DNA of 64,000 nt, from contig NZ_JADKRX010000001.1 in the NCBI RefSeq assembly GCF_015350975.1, forward strand, positions 186,001 through 250,000. The letters run 5' to 3'. Under the pieces are notes generated by a model, which had not been told where the DNA came from, made no database searches, and worked only from the letters and a program-made list of their open reading frames with translations. The position numbers were made by a program, and so were the translations under genes. The stretch is from Curtobacterium sp. VKM Ac-1395. Its GTDB lineage: Bacteria > Actinomycetota > Actinomycetes > Actinomycetales > Microbacteriaceae. Of the stretch, positions 9,197-19,392 are shown piece by piece; positions within the stretch are counted from its first letter, which is position 1; each line of letters starts with the position of its first letter.

Positions 9197-9245
9197 GGGG
9201 ATGCTCCCCGGATCATTATGTGGGGATAGTCCCCACTTGAGTCAA
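9197..9245. promoter_or_regulatory. paired TetR operators and SDR promoter
   Basis: Two copies of the palindrome GGGGA-N3-TCCCC lie at 9197-9209 and 9222-9234, with centres 25 bases apart. On the minus strand a TTGACT (complement of 9240-9245) and a CATAAT (complement of 9215-9220) form a -35/-10 pair for the SDR gene with a 19-base spacer, and the second operator sits exactly between them. This is a classic repressor layout for the divergent TetR gene. Confidence 0.7.
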
Positions 9246-9257
9246 GTGAGGTGCGCC

Positions 9258-9827
9258 GTGACGTCGACGACCGCGAAGCCCCTGCGCGCCGATGCCCGCC
9301 GGAACCGTGACGCGATCACCGCGGCGGCACGACAGGTCTTCGAGACCGACGGCATCCTCGCCCCGATCGACGGCATCGCCACGGCGGCCGGGGTCGGCAA
9401 CGCGACGCTCTACCGGAACTTCCCGACCAGGGACGACCTGCTCGCCGCCGTGATGGACGACAGCGTCCACGCGGTCCTCGACGAGTCGCGCGAGCTCGAG
9501 TCGCTGCCCGCCGACGACGCCCTGCACGAGTGGATGGCCCGCGTCACCTGGCAGCTCCGCATCTGGCAGAACCTGCCGACCTGCATCGCCAGCGCCATCG
9601 GGGACGACGAGTCGCCCGTGCAGGACGTCTGCGCCCGACTGACAGCGCGCACGGACGTGTTCCTGCAGCGCGCACGGACGCAGGGCAGCGCGACGGACAC
9701 GGCGAGCGCCGAGGACGTCTTCGAGCTGCTCACCACGCTGTCCTGGGGCGTCGACCGCTTCGGCGACGACCAGGAGCAGGCCAGACGCCGGGTGCGCCTG
9801 GCGACCGCGGGCCTGTTCAGCCGCTGA
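9258..9827 (+). CDS. TetR-family transcriptional regulator
   Basis: A 189-residue protein with the N-terminal TetR helix-turn-helix (NRDAITAAARQVFETDGI, then GIATAAGVGNATLYRNFPTR, about residues 18-60) and a helical ligand-binding half. GTG 9258 lies just downstream of the paired operators and was chosen because the protein then begins in the usual polar TetR leader. It likely represses the divergent SDR gene and itself in the absence of an unknown small molecule. Confidence 0.9.
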   Translation: MTSTTAKPLRADARRNRDAITAAARQVFETDGILAPIDGIATAAGVGNATLYRNFPTRDDLLAAVMDDSVHAVLDESRELESLPADDALHEWMARVTWQLRIWQNLPTCIASAIGDDESPVQDVCARLTARTDVFLQRARTQGSATDTASAEDVFELLTTLSWGVDRFGDDQEQARRRVRLATAGLFSR

Positions 9828-9867
9828 CCGCACGAGCACCCCGGCACCGACGACTAGCGTCGGACCC

Positions 9868-10848
9868 ATGCAGCGACGCACCCTCGGCCGTACCGGCCGC
9901 GAAGTCTCCTCCATCGGTCTCGGCACCTGGCAGTTCGGCGGTGACTGGGGTCCCGTCGCCGACGAGGACGCCTTTGCCGTGATGGACGCCTCCGCCGAGG
10001 CCGACGTCACCCTGTTCGACACCGCCGACGTGTACGGCGACGGCACGAGCGAAGCCCTGATCGGCCGCTGGCTGCAGGCGAACCCCGGCTCGGGCGTCAC
10101 CGTCACGACGAAGATGGGCCGTCGCGCCGAGCAGACGCCCGACAACTACGTCGCGGCGAACTTCCGCACCTGGGTCGACCGGTCGCGGACGAACCTGCAG
10201 CAGGACACGCTCGACCTGGTGCAGCTGCACTGCCCGCCGACCGCGGTGTTCTCCGACGACGCCGTGTACGACGCCCTCGACGCGCTGGTCGCCGACGGCG
10301 CGATCGCCGCCTACGGCGTCAGCGTCGAGACCGCCGACCAGGCGCTCACCGCGATCGCCCGGCCGAACGTCGCGAGCGTCCAGATCATCCTCAACGCGTT
10401 CCGGTTGAAGCCGCTGGACGCGGTCCTGCCCGCCGCCCGGGAGGCCGGGGTCGCCATCCTGGCGCGCGTCCCGCTGGCATCGGGGCTGCTCTCCGGCAAG
10501 TACACGACGGACACCGAGTTCGCCCCGGAGGACCACCGCACCTACAACCGCCACGGCGAGGCCTTCGACCAGGGCGAGACCTTCAGCGGGGTCCCCTTCG
10601 AGGACGGCGTCCGCGCGGCGCAGGAGTTCGCCGCTGCCCTGCCCGATGGCGTCTCCGTGCCGCAGGCCGCGCTCGCGTGGATCATCGCGCAGGACGGTGT
10701 CACGGCTGCGATCCCGGGTGCTCGCAACGCCGAGCAGGCCCGCTCGAACGCCCAGGCGGGGTCCCTCGACACCCCGGCCGACCTCGCCGCGACCGTGCGT
10801 GACCTCTACGACCGCTGGTTCCGCGCGACGGTGCACGAGCGCTGGTGA
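9868..10848 (+). CDS. aldo/keto reductase
   Basis: A 326-residue AKR beginning MQRRTLGRTGREVSSIGLGT, with LFDTADVYGDGTSEALIGRW (Asp/Tyr), VTVTTKMGRR (Lys), LVQLHCPP (His) and a C-terminal IPGARNAEQARSNAQAG nucleotide loop. These features place it with the YghZ/IolS-type reductases. ATG 9868 follows a TAGCGT box (9855-9860) by 7 bases and is probably leaderless. No obvious operon partner is present. Confidence 0.93.
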   Translation: MQRRTLGRTGREVSSIGLGTWQFGGDWGPVADEDAFAVMDASAEADVTLFDTADVYGDGTSEALIGRWLQANPGSGVTVTTKMGRRAEQTPDNYVAANFRTWVDRSRTNLQQDTLDLVQLHCPPTAVFSDDAVYDALDALVADGAIAAYGVSVETADQALTAIARPNVASVQIILNAFRLKPLDAVLPAAREAGVAILARVPLASGLLSGKYTTDTEFAPEDHRTYNRHGEAFDQGETFSGVPFEDGVRAAQEFAAALPDGVSVPQAALAWIIAQDGVTAAIPGARNAEQARSNAQAGSLDTPADLAATVRDLYDRWFRATVHERW

Positions 10849-10862
10849 CCCCCGGCGGCCTG

Positions 10863-10895
10863 GAGCACCTCCCAGCCACTGCTCGGAGGTGCTTC
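10863..10895 (+). terminator. hairpin after aldo/keto reductase
   Basis: GAGCACCTCC and GGAGGTGCTTC form a stem about 14 bases after the reductase stop, with a loop of about 12 bases. Confidence 0.7.
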
Positions 10896-10989
10896 AGGAA
10901 CCGTCGCCCCTTCCCATCGATCCCACGGCGTGCAGCGCCCGGCCCGGTCCTACGGTGATCCCACACCCTCCGACCGATCGGGAACCACC

Positions 10990-11769
10990 ATGCGCGTGCG
11001 CCACGTCCTCGTCACCGCTGCGCTGGCCGCTGCCCTGGTCGCCGTGCCCACGGCCCTCGTCGTCGCGCACCCGGCGGTCGCCGCGTACGGGTCGACCGCC
11101 GACGTGACCGGTCCGCAGGCCGCCCGGGTGGTGGCCGCGCGGGTCGCCGAGCTCCGGCGCACCCCGGACCAGGTGCTCACCGGAGCGCTCGGAGCCGCGG
11201 ACGGCCGAGCGGTGCCCTTCGCCTACGCCGGCGACTCGATCACCGCACGGCCCGGGTCGTGGCTCCGCGACCTCGCCGCCACACCCGCCGCGCAGGCGGT
11301 CGTCCGTGCCGTCGGCGGCTACGCCCACAGCGGGTACCGCTCGGACCAGGTGCTCGCCCGGATGCCCGTCGTGCACGGCGAGGACGTCCTGGTCGTCGAG
11401 CTGGGCACGAACGACGTGAACCAGCACGTGCCGATCACGACGACGCTGCGGGACGTCGGCCGCCTGGTGGCGCGGGTCGCAGCGCCGCACGTGCTCCTGG
11501 TCGCGGCACCGCCTTCGGACCACACGACGAGCCTGTGGGGTGTCGACCGTCGGGCGGGCAACGCCGCGTTCGACCGTGCCCTGGTCGTCGACGCACACCG
11601 TCACGGGTGGAACGAGACCGACCCCTTCGCCGCGGACCGCGAGCGTGACGACTCCTGGGTCCCCGGGACCTCAACGGACGGCATCCACCCCACGACCGCG
11701 GCGAACCACGCGATCGCCGGTCGCTTCGCCGCGGCCATCACGGCCGCCGCGCACACCGCGCGCGCCTGA
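10990..11769 (+). CDS. secreted SGNH/GDSL-type hydrolase
   Basis: The 259-residue product has a Sec signal peptide (MRVRHVLVTAALAAALVAVP, cleavage near AVAA-Y). The SGNH blocks follow: YAGDSITA (block I Ser), GGYAHSGYRSDQ (block II Gly), ELGTNDVNQH (block III Asn) and DGIHPTTAANH (block V Asp/His). These enzymes are extracellular esterases or deacetylases acting on lipids or carbohydrate esters. A TACGGT box lies at 10951-10956, leaving a leader of roughly 30 bases to ATG 10990. Confidence 0.88.
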   Translation: MRVRHVLVTAALAAALVAVPTALVVAHPAVAAYGSTADVTGPQAARVVAARVAELRRTPDQVLTGALGAADGRAVPFAYAGDSITARPGSWLRDLAATPAAQAVVRAVGGYAHSGYRSDQVLARMPVVHGEDVLVVELGTNDVNQHVPITTTLRDVGRLVARVAAPHVLLVAAPPSDHTTSLWGVDRRAGNAAFDRALVVDAHRHGWNETDPFAADRERDDSWVPGTSTDGIHPTTAANHAIAGRFAAAITAAAHTARA

Positions 11770-11792
11770 GCGGGGCACTGGACGGACCCTGG

Positions 11793-11843
11793 GACGCAAC
11801 AGGAGGCCCGGTGCACGTGGTGCGCCGAGCCTCCTGGTGCGTC
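11793..11843. terminator. GGAGGCTC palindrome family (copy 2), convergent terminator
   Basis: GACGC-AA-CAGGAGGC on the left pairs with GCCTCCTG-GT-GCGTC on the right around a CCGG/GCCG-flanked loop. The element separates the SGNH hydrolase gene from the convergent DUF4126-like gene and is a divergent member of the palindrome family. Confidence 0.7.
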
Positions 11844-11854
11844 ATGCAGTCGCG

Positions 11855-12340
11855 TCAGCGCGAGGTGAGCACCTTCGACGTGCCGGCGATGACCGCAGCG
11901 TCCTCGGCGAGCGCCACCAGCGGGTCGCGCAGGCCGGTCGTCTTGGTGACCGACTTGCGGGCGAGCAGTCCGACGTAGCTGCCGATGATCGCCCCGATCG
12001 CACCGAGGATGGCGCCCTCGACCCGGCGGTCGCGCTTGCCGGTCGTGCCGATCGCCATGCCGACGAACGCGCCGGAGGTGGCGCGGCCGATCAGGCCGGT
12101 CGCGGCCGTGCGGCTCGGGGTCATCGGGAGCTTGTCACCGATGATCTCGCCGACGGCACCGGCGATGAGCAGGCCGCGTCCGAGCGGCGTGCGGAAGGCG
12201 GGCCAGTCCTGCCAGGCGCCAGACAGCTCCTTGCGGTCGCGGTTGAGCGCCAGGAGTGCGAGCGGGGTGGCGCTGCGGCCGCCCGACAGGATGCCGAGCA
12301 GCAGGGCCTTGGTACCGGTGTGCTTCGTGTTCTTCGCCAT
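11855..12340 (-). CDS. DUF4126-like small membrane protein
   Basis: A 161-residue protein rich in Gly and Ala with several short hydrophobic segments. LLLGILSGGRSATPLALLAL near the N-terminus and GAILGAIGAIIGSYVGLLAR near the C-terminus match my recollection of DUF4126-type membrane proteins. The function is unknown. The ATG at 12340 has a GAGGAGACCCC leader, a good ribosome site. The gene is convergent with the SGNH hydrolase and divergent from the next membrane protein. Confidence 0.7.
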   Translation of the reverse strand: MAKNTKHTGTKALLLGILSGGRSATPLALLALNRDRKELSGAWQDWPAFRTPLGRGLLIAGAVGEIIGDKLPMTPSRTAATGLIGRATSGAFVGMAIGTTGKRDRRVEGAILGAIGAIIGSYVGLLARKSVTKTTGLRDPLVALAEDAAVIAGTSKVLTSR

Positions 12341-12476
12341 GGGGTCTCCTCACAAGATCGTGGTCGACGCTACCCACGGGACCTGGCCGCCGCACCGGGA
12401 TGTCCACGGCCGGGCGCACGACGTCCGCCGAGCGGCGCGGTGTAGTCATGGGGTCCCCCGAACCGACAGGACCACC

Positions 12477-13043
12477 GTGACCGACGCCGACCGCATCCGC
12501 GCCACCGCTGCCCCGCGCGCGCGAGTGGGTGCCGTGGACGAGGCCGGTCGACTCCGGCTCCTCGGGGCCGCCGTCTCCGGAGCCGCGTTCGCGCTGGTGT
12601 TCGTGATGCTCGTGCTGTCCTCGTGGACCGCAGCGACCACCGGCGTGCTGGTGTCCGTCGGCGTGCCGGCCGCGGCGGTCGGCGGGACGCTCGGCGTCGT
12701 GCTGCTCCTGCGCTCGTGGCGCATCGAGGGCGGCTACGAACGGGCGAGTGCGGTGCAGCGCTGGATCTCTGACGGTCGGGTGCCGATCGACGTCCCCGCG
12801 ACGGAGTGGGTGCCGCTGCTGCACGGGCAGGCGGACCGGCAGGTCGCCGGGTGGGGCAAGATCCTGACCGCGGTGCTGTGGTTCGCGATGTCGTGGTCGA
12901 TGCGGGACCAGCACGGCTGGGTCATCACGCTGCTGCTCTGCGGACTGTGGACCGGGCTCGGGCTGTGGAGCGCCGTCGTCGTCATCCCGCGCGCCCGGGC
13001 AGCCGCTGCGATCCTGCGTCGGGGTGTCTCGACGCCCGAGTGA
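12477..13043 (+). CDS. hypothetical membrane protein (about 4 TM helices)
   Basis: A 188-residue protein with a polar N-terminus. One hydrophobic pair lies at about residues 25-80 (AAFALVFVMLVLSSW and VGGTLGVVLLLRSW), a polar middle contains a WISDGRVPIDVP segment, and a second pair lies at about 120-170. I recognise no family. GTG 12477 immediately follows an ACCACC spacer without a strong ribosome site, so the start is only moderately sure. Confidence 0.65.
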   Translation: MTDADRIRATAAPRARVGAVDEAGRLRLLGAAVSGAAFALVFVMLVLSSWTAATTGVLVSVGVPAAAVGGTLGVVLLLRSWRIEGGYERASAVQRWISDGRVPIDVPATEWVPLLHGQADRQVAGWGKILTAVLWFAMSWSMRDQHGWVITLLLCGLWTGLGLWSAVVVIPRARAAAAILRRGVSTPE

Positions 13044-13053
13044 CCCAACCCGG

Positions 13054-13245
13054 TCAATGCCTTCGGTAGCGGCCGCGGATGGCGGACCCGAGGTACACGA
13101 TCGCTCCGAACAGGGCGAGACCGGCGAGGACCCTGCTCATCCAACCGGGCAGGTCACCAGGGGCGACCGTGATGGCGACGCTGCCGGCGACGAGGACGAG
13201 ACTGACCACCATCGCCACCGGGACGCGCATGACGAACCGCTTCAT
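13054..13245 (-). CDS. small membrane protein (63 aa) downstream of a secreted hydrophobic protein
   Basis: The 63-residue product has two hydrophobic helices (about residues 8-28 and 33-55) with a basic C-terminus, GRYRRH. It starts at ATG 13245, ten bases after the stop of the secreted protein gene at 13256-13816, so the two are surely one transcript. A small two-helix membrane protein encoded directly after a secreted hydrophobic peptide is the usual arrangement for a bacteriocin immunity protein, but this is inference from context only. Confidence 0.6.
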   Translation of the reverse strand: MKRFVMRVPVAMVVSLVLVAGSVAITVAPGDLPGWMSRVLAGLALFGAIVYLGSAIRGRYRRH

Positions 13246-13255
13246 CGGGACGAGG

Positions 13256-13816
13256 TCACGCACAGCGAGGCGACCGTGATCCGTTGAACGGGTAGACACG
13301 CAAGGACTTCGAACCGCAGCGGATCCCGTTGGACGTCACCGCAACGGTCGCAGCGGTGAGGATTGCCCCGGCAACGACGCAGAAGGTCCCCGCACTGATC
13401 GCGCAGAGACCGATGCCGAGTCCCCACGCAGCACCGCTGATGATCGCGTTCTGGTCAGTGCTGTTGAACGAGACGTACGCGCCGTACTGATCAGAACCTG
13501 CACCGAGCCTGCTGCTGTCGTCCGACTGCACGATGTCGAACGTGAAACCCTCCCCGATGTCGATGGTGGTGGTACGAGTACCGCGGAGATCGACGCGATC
13601 CGCAGTCACGTACCCAGCCCGATCGGCCTCCGCGATCGCCTCGGCGAGCTGCTTTGGGGTGACCTGCTGGATGGCTGCCGATCCGGATGCCTCGACCGAC
13701 GTGCCAACAGGAGGTGTGACCGCCTCCGACGCATGCGCGGCGGGCGCCATCAGCAGGCTCGAGAGGACGAGCGCGCCCGTGGTCGCGATCCCGGTGAACA
13801 GAGTCTTCTTCGACAT
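13256..13816 (-). CDS. secreted hydrophobic Gly/Ala-rich protein, unknown (bacteriocin-like?)
   Basis: A 186-residue preprotein with a clear Sec signal (MSKKTLFTGIATTGALVLSS, cleavage near AAHA-S). A polar middle (about 45-115) is followed by a strongly hydrophobic Gly/Ala segment (SGAAWGLGIGLCAISAGTF onwards, about 125-160) and a short basic tail with two further Cys (four Cys in all). Precursors with a polar leader and a hydrophobic C-terminal segment include some bacteriocins and membrane-active toxins. I do not recognise a named family. The partner small membrane protein follows 10 bases downstream. Confidence 0.65.
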   Translation of the reverse strand: MSKKTLFTGIATTGALVLSSLLMAPAAHASEAVTPPVGTSVEASGSAAIQQVTPKQLAEAIAEADRAGYVTADRVDLRGTRTTTIDIGEGFTFDIVQSDDSSRLGAGSDQYGAYVSFNSTDQNAIISGAAWGLGIGLCAISAGTFCVVAGAILTAATVAVTSNGIRCGSKSLRVYPFNGSRSPRCA

Positions 13817-13950
13817 GGTTGCTCCGTTGCTCGGTCCAGCCCAGATGCGGAACTGGTGACGGTCACGGTAGTGGAATCCGGCATTTCAGTGCAAGGTGTC
13901 GTCGCTTCCGAGTTGGGCTGCGGAGCGCCGTGGACGTGTAGGCAGGGTGC

Positions 13951-14739
13951 ATGGCCCCCCAGAAGCAGCCCTTCCGTGCCCGCCGCGCCCTCGTCACCGG
14001 AGCGAGCGGGGGCATCGGTGAAGCGCTCGCCGTCGGACTCGCCCGAGGCGGCAGCGACCTCGTCCTGGTGGCGCGGTCGGCCGACAAGCTCGAGGCGGTC
14101 GCCGCCCGGGTCCGCCGTGACCACGGGGTGCGCGCGGAGGTCCTCGTCGCGGACCTGTCCACCGACGCCGGCGTCGACCACGTCATCACGTCCCTCGCCG
14201 ACAGCCGGGTGGACATCGTCGTCGCCAACGCCGGCCTCGGGTCCCACGGTGACTTCGCCGACGACTCCGAGGAGCGGAACCGCACCCAGATCGCGCTGAA
14301 CATCACTGCGGTCACCCGGCTCGTGCACGCGTTCCTGCCGGGGATGCTCGCGCGCGGGGTCGGTGGCGTGATGACGGTCGCCTCCACCGCGGCGTTCCAG
14401 CCGACCCCGGGCATGGGCGTCTACGGCGCGACGAAGGCGTTCGTGCTCTCCCTGACCGAGGCGATCTGGCAGGAGACCCGCGGCCGCGGGGTCCGCGTGC
14501 TCGCCCTCTGCCCGGGGCCGACCGAGACGGGGTTCTTCGACGCCGCGGGGAGCTCGTCGCTCGAGGGCGGACGGCAGACCGCGGAGCAGGTCGCCGCCGT
14601 GGGGCTCCGGGCCTTCGCGCGGGCGGGCGGTCCGACCGTGGTGTCGGGCCTCGGCAACACGGTGATCGCGAGTGCGCACCGGTTCGTGCCGCGCGGGCTG
14701 ATGGCCCGGATGTCGGCGCTCTACACCGCGGGGGACTGA
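13951..14739 (+). CDS. short-chain dehydrogenase/reductase (SDR)
   Basis: A 262-residue SDR with ALVTGASGGIGEALAVGLAR (cofactor loop), VLVADLSTDAGV, VVANAGLGSHG (NAG motif), VASTAAF and YGATKAFV (catalytic YxxxK), then CPGPTETGFF. The overall pattern resembles the DltE/YqjQ-type SDRs. A TAGGCA box lies six bases before ATG 13951. The last 19 bases overlap the end of the convergent membrane protein gene. Confidence 0.92.
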   Translation: MAPQKQPFRARRALVTGASGGIGEALAVGLARGGSDLVLVARSADKLEAVAARVRRDHGVRAEVLVADLSTDAGVDHVITSLADSRVDIVVANAGLGSHGDFADDSEERNRTQIALNITAVTRLVHAFLPGMLARGVGGVMTVASTAAFQPTPGMGVYGATKAFVLSLTEAIWQETRGRGVRVLALCPGPTETGFFDAAGSSSLEGGRQTAEQVAAVGLRAFARAGGPTVVSGLGNTVIASAHRFVPRGLMARMSALYTAGD

Positions 14740-15350
14740 CGCCAGGACCGGACGGGCGGCTCGACGATCCGCCGGTCCGACGCGCACCAGCGGGCGACGA
14801 TGCCGACGACCACGGCGCCACCCCCGTCGGCGAGCAGGTCCCCGATCGTGTCGTCGTACCCGACGAAGATCGTGGAGTCGAGGTAGTTGTGGCCGACCCA
14901 CTCGAACATCTCCCACACGGCGCCGATCGCCAGGCCGATCGTGCCGCAGACGGCGACCGCGACGACGACGCGCATGCGCGTGGCGTCGGGCAGGATCCCG
15001 AGGTCGGACGCGATCACGACCACGAGCACGGCGAGCGCACCGACGAGCAGGAAGTGGATGAGTTTGTCCCAGCCCGGGACGGTCGTGTACCACTCCAGGG
15101 CGCTGCTCCACCCGGCGACCAGGGCGAGCAGGCACAGCGCGACGTCGAAGCCCGGCCGGAGCCCGAGGATCCGCGGGACGACCACGCCGAAGAGCGTCAG
15201 GGACATCACCGCGAAGGCGATGGGTCCCCAGCCGATCGTCGCGAGCGGGATGCTGAGGAGGGTCAGGACCCGCAGGACGTCGGCGACCCACTCGGTGCCG
15301 CGGGGGCGTCGGAGGAAGGTCGGTCCTGCGGTGCGGACGATGCTCGTCAC
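14721..15350 (-). CDS. DUF2238-like integral membrane protein
   Basis: The 209-residue protein has about five hydrophobic helices. The conserved features are WSSALEWYTTVPGWDKLIHF, AIGAVWEMFEWVGHNYLDS and TIGDLLADGGGA, matching what I recall of DUF2238/YjdF-type proteins, whose role is unknown. GTG 15350 overlaps the upstream phosphatase stop (GTGA), with GGGAG placed correctly before it. An ATG at 15362 is in frame but would overlap further. It is the third gene of a glycosyltransferase-phosphatase-membrane operon. Confidence 0.8.
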   Translation of the reverse strand: MTSIVRTAGPTFLRRPRGTEWVADVLRVLTLLSIPLATIGWGPIAFAVMSLTLFGVVVPRILGLRPGFDVALCLLALVAGWSSALEWYTTVPGWDKLIHFLLVGALAVLVVVIASDLGILPDATRMRVVVAVAVCGTIGLAIGAVWEMFEWVGHNYLDSTIFVGYDDTIGDLLADGGGAVVVGIVARWCASDRRIVEPPVRSWRQSPAV

Positions 15351-16204
15351 GGGGTCTCCCATCGGATGACGGCGTGCACGGGGGTGTGGTCGGACGGCCA
15401 GACGCCACCGGGTCGACGGGTCGACACGGCCACGCGCTCGACGACGGCACGGGCGGCGGGGTGGTCTCGGGTGACCAGGACGCGGTCCAGGCGGGGGCCA
15501 CCCGGTCGCGGGTCCCGGTAGTGGGCGTAGGTGCCGACGCTCGCGGGTCGGTCCCGTTCGGGCACGCGGTCCCAGGTGTCGTCGAGCCCCTCGGCAGCGA
15601 GGACCCTGGCGGCCGGTGAGCGCTCCCCGGCGTTCCAGTCGGCGAGCACCACGGCGGGCAGGCCGGACTCCCGCACGAGTGCGCCGACGAGCCGGGCGGA
15701 CCGGACCTGCGCCAGCGGCGAGAACGGGTCGACGTGGGTGGCGAGCGCGACGAAGTGGACGCCGGTGACCTGGTCCTCGAGCTCGACGAGCACCGCGATG
15801 CGGGGGAAGGGCGCACCCCAGGCACGGCTGCCGACCCGGGAGCGGTCGGGCCCGAGGGCGACGGTGGTCGTGGTGCCCACCTTGAGTCGCTCGGTGTCGA
15901 CGACGACCCCGACGTGCTCGCCGCCGGTCGTGCCGGCGGCCCCGTCCCGGTCGGCGACCACGGCCGCCCACCGCGACCCCATGGCGGCGGTGAGGTGCTG
16001 TACCTGGGTGGGCACGGCCTCCTGGACGGCCAGCAGGTGGGGTGCTTCGGACCGGACCAGCGCTGCGACGGCCGGGGCTCGCCGTGTCCACGTGTCGGGG
16101 TGCGTGGCGCGGAGGTGCGGCATCGGGCGGCGCACGTTGAAGGTCATGCAGTGCAGAGCCGGCGCGGCGACGGGGCCCACGACCGGGGCGTCGTCGCGCG
16201 TCAC
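15347..16204 (-). CDS. endonuclease/exonuclease/phosphatase-family protein
   Basis: A 285-residue protein of the EEP fold: HCMTFNVRR at strand 1, HLLAVQEAV with the metal-binding Glu, ATHVDPFS, VVLADWNAGE (the DxN pair) and WPSDHTPVHAVI with the terminal SDH motif. The family includes phosphodiesterases acting on lipids, nucleic acids and sugar phosphates; no signal peptide is present. GTG 16204 overlaps the stop of the glycosyltransferase gene (GTGA), indicating translational coupling. The substrate is likely a glycolipid or phospholipid, judged only from its neighbour. Confidence 0.85.
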   Translation of the reverse strand: MTRDDAPVVGPVAAPALHCMTFNVRRPMPHLRATHPDTWTRRAPAVAALVRSEAPHLLAVQEAVPTQVQHLTAAMGSRWAAVVADRDGAAGTTGGEHVGVVVDTERLKVGTTTTVALGPDRSRVGSRAWGAPFPRIAVLVELEDQVTGVHFVALATHVDPFSPLAQVRSARLVGALVRESGLPAVVLADWNAGERSPAARVLAAEGLDDTWDRVPERDRPASVGTYAHYRDPRPGGPRLDRVLVTRDHPAARAVVERVAVSTRRPGGVWPSDHTPVHAVIRWETP

Positions 16205-17049
16205 GGCTGCTGGACCGACGCCGGATCGGCCTGCTGGACCGACCTCGGATCGGCTTCCTGGACCGACGCCGGATCGGCCTGCTGGACGGGTGCCCGGTCG
16301 GCCTGCCGGACCACGCGGACCGGACGCGTGCCGACGAGCACGCGGCGCATGATGCGGGCCGGGGTGAACGCCCGCATCCCGGAGACGCGCATGGTCCGCG
16401 CGGCCTTGCGGGTCCGGACGACCAGGCCCCACGGGTCCTGTACGGGCGAGCTGGACACCGAGGCGACGAGACCGAGGTCGAGGACGGTGCGCCAGGTGGG
16501 GTCGAACTGGATCGAGAGGTCGATGTCGTCGTGCACCATCGGGTCGACGTGCACGCGGTGCCGGATTGCCAGCCACGCGGAGCGCCGCATCAGCATGTTC
16601 GAGCCGAACAGCGGCGGGCGGCCGAGCGCAGCGGTCATCAGCGCGAAGTACGCCCCCATGTACGCGACCTGCCACACGGTCCTGGCCACGGGGCCGAGGT
16701 CCCGGAACCGACCGGGTCCGGTGACCGCCGTGACGAGCGGGTCGGCGAACCACGCGGTGCCTCGGGCGATCCAGTCGTGGGGGAGCACCGAGTCCGAGTC
16801 GACCCGGGCGATGACCTCGCTCGACGCGGCGTCGTAGCCCCGGCTGGCGGCGGAGGCGATGCCACGGACGGGCTCGTGCAGCACGACGGCCCCGGCGGCA
16901 CGCGCGACCTCGGCGCTGTCGTCCGAGCTGCCGTTGTCGACGACGATGACCTCGGTCGGGGGCACCGTCTGCGCGGCGAGGGAGGCCAGGCAGGCCCGGA
17001 GCTGGTCGGCGTCGTCGAGCACCGGGATGACGACGGTGACGGAACGCAT
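16201..17049 (-). CDS. family 2 glycosyltransferase with repeat-bearing C-terminus
   Basis: The 282-residue protein begins MRSVTVVIPVLDDADQLRAC, the GT-A start, with VIVVDNGSSDDSAEVAR, a DXD-like ARVDSDSVLP and a DDIDL motif about where the catalytic base is expected. A hydrophobic segment (VWQVAYMGAYFALMTAALG) may contact the membrane. The last 32 residues are four 8-residue repeats of the type QQADPASV, encoded by a 24-base tandem repeat. ATG 17049 lies 7 bases after GGGG. It is the first gene of a three-gene operon. Confidence 0.85.
   Translation of the reverse strand: MRSVTVVIPVLDDADQLRACLASLAAQTVPPTEVIVVDNGSSDDSAEVARAAGAVVLHEPVRGIASAASRGYDAASSEVIARVDSDSVLPHDWIARGTAWFADPLVTAVTGPGRFRDLGPVARTVWQVAYMGAYFALMTAALGRPPLFGSNMLMRRSAWLAIRHRVHVDPMVHDDIDLSIQFDPTWRTVLDLGLVASVSSSPVQDPWGLVVRTRKAARTMRVSGMRAFTPARIMRRVLVGTRPVRVVRQADRAPVQQADPASVQEADPRSVQQADPASVQQP
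16207..16302. repeat. four tandem 24-bp repeats inside the glycosyltransferase gene
   Basis: Units at 16207-16230, 16231-16254, 16255-16278 and 16279-16302 follow CTGCTGGACCGACGCCGGAT plus CGGC with few changes. The length is a multiple of three, so unit gain or loss keeps the frame and only changes the C-terminal tail of the glycosyltransferase. Confidence 0.85.
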
Positions 17050-17165
17050 GTCCCCCAGCCAACCAAGACCGGGCTGAGCGCTGGTCCTGTCGCGGATGGC
17101 CGTTCGGCGCGCCGGGGTACGACGACGGGCCTCGGACACAGCACCGCGTCGGTAGAACTGGGAGC

Positions 17166-19184
<2,019 letters not shown>

Positions 19185-19319
19185 GCCAGAGCGGTCTGCG
19201 CCAGCACGGACTGACCTGCGGCGGGCCGGGAGCACTCCCGGCCCGCTGCCGTGTGCGGCCGCCCCGCGTCGGGGCCCGAACCCGACGCGTGGCGGCTGCG
19301 CAGATGCACTGACAGACAG

Positions 19320-19357
19320 ACGGGAGGCTCCCCACCAGCTGGTGGGGAGCCTCCCGT
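19320..19357. terminator. perfect 38-bp palindrome, GGAGGCTC family (copy 3)
   Basis: ACGGGAGGCTCCCCACCAG and its exact reverse complement meet without a spacer. The element lies between the convergent glgX and FN3 protein genes, so it can terminate both. Confidence 0.85.
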
Positions 19358-19392
19358 TCCGCATGTGGCCCGGTGGCGGGCCGACAGCTGCC

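Noticed and set aside
13750..15825. 691-codon minus-strand frame
   Set aside because: Pro/Arg/Ser low-complexity reading across the SDR and membrane protein genes.
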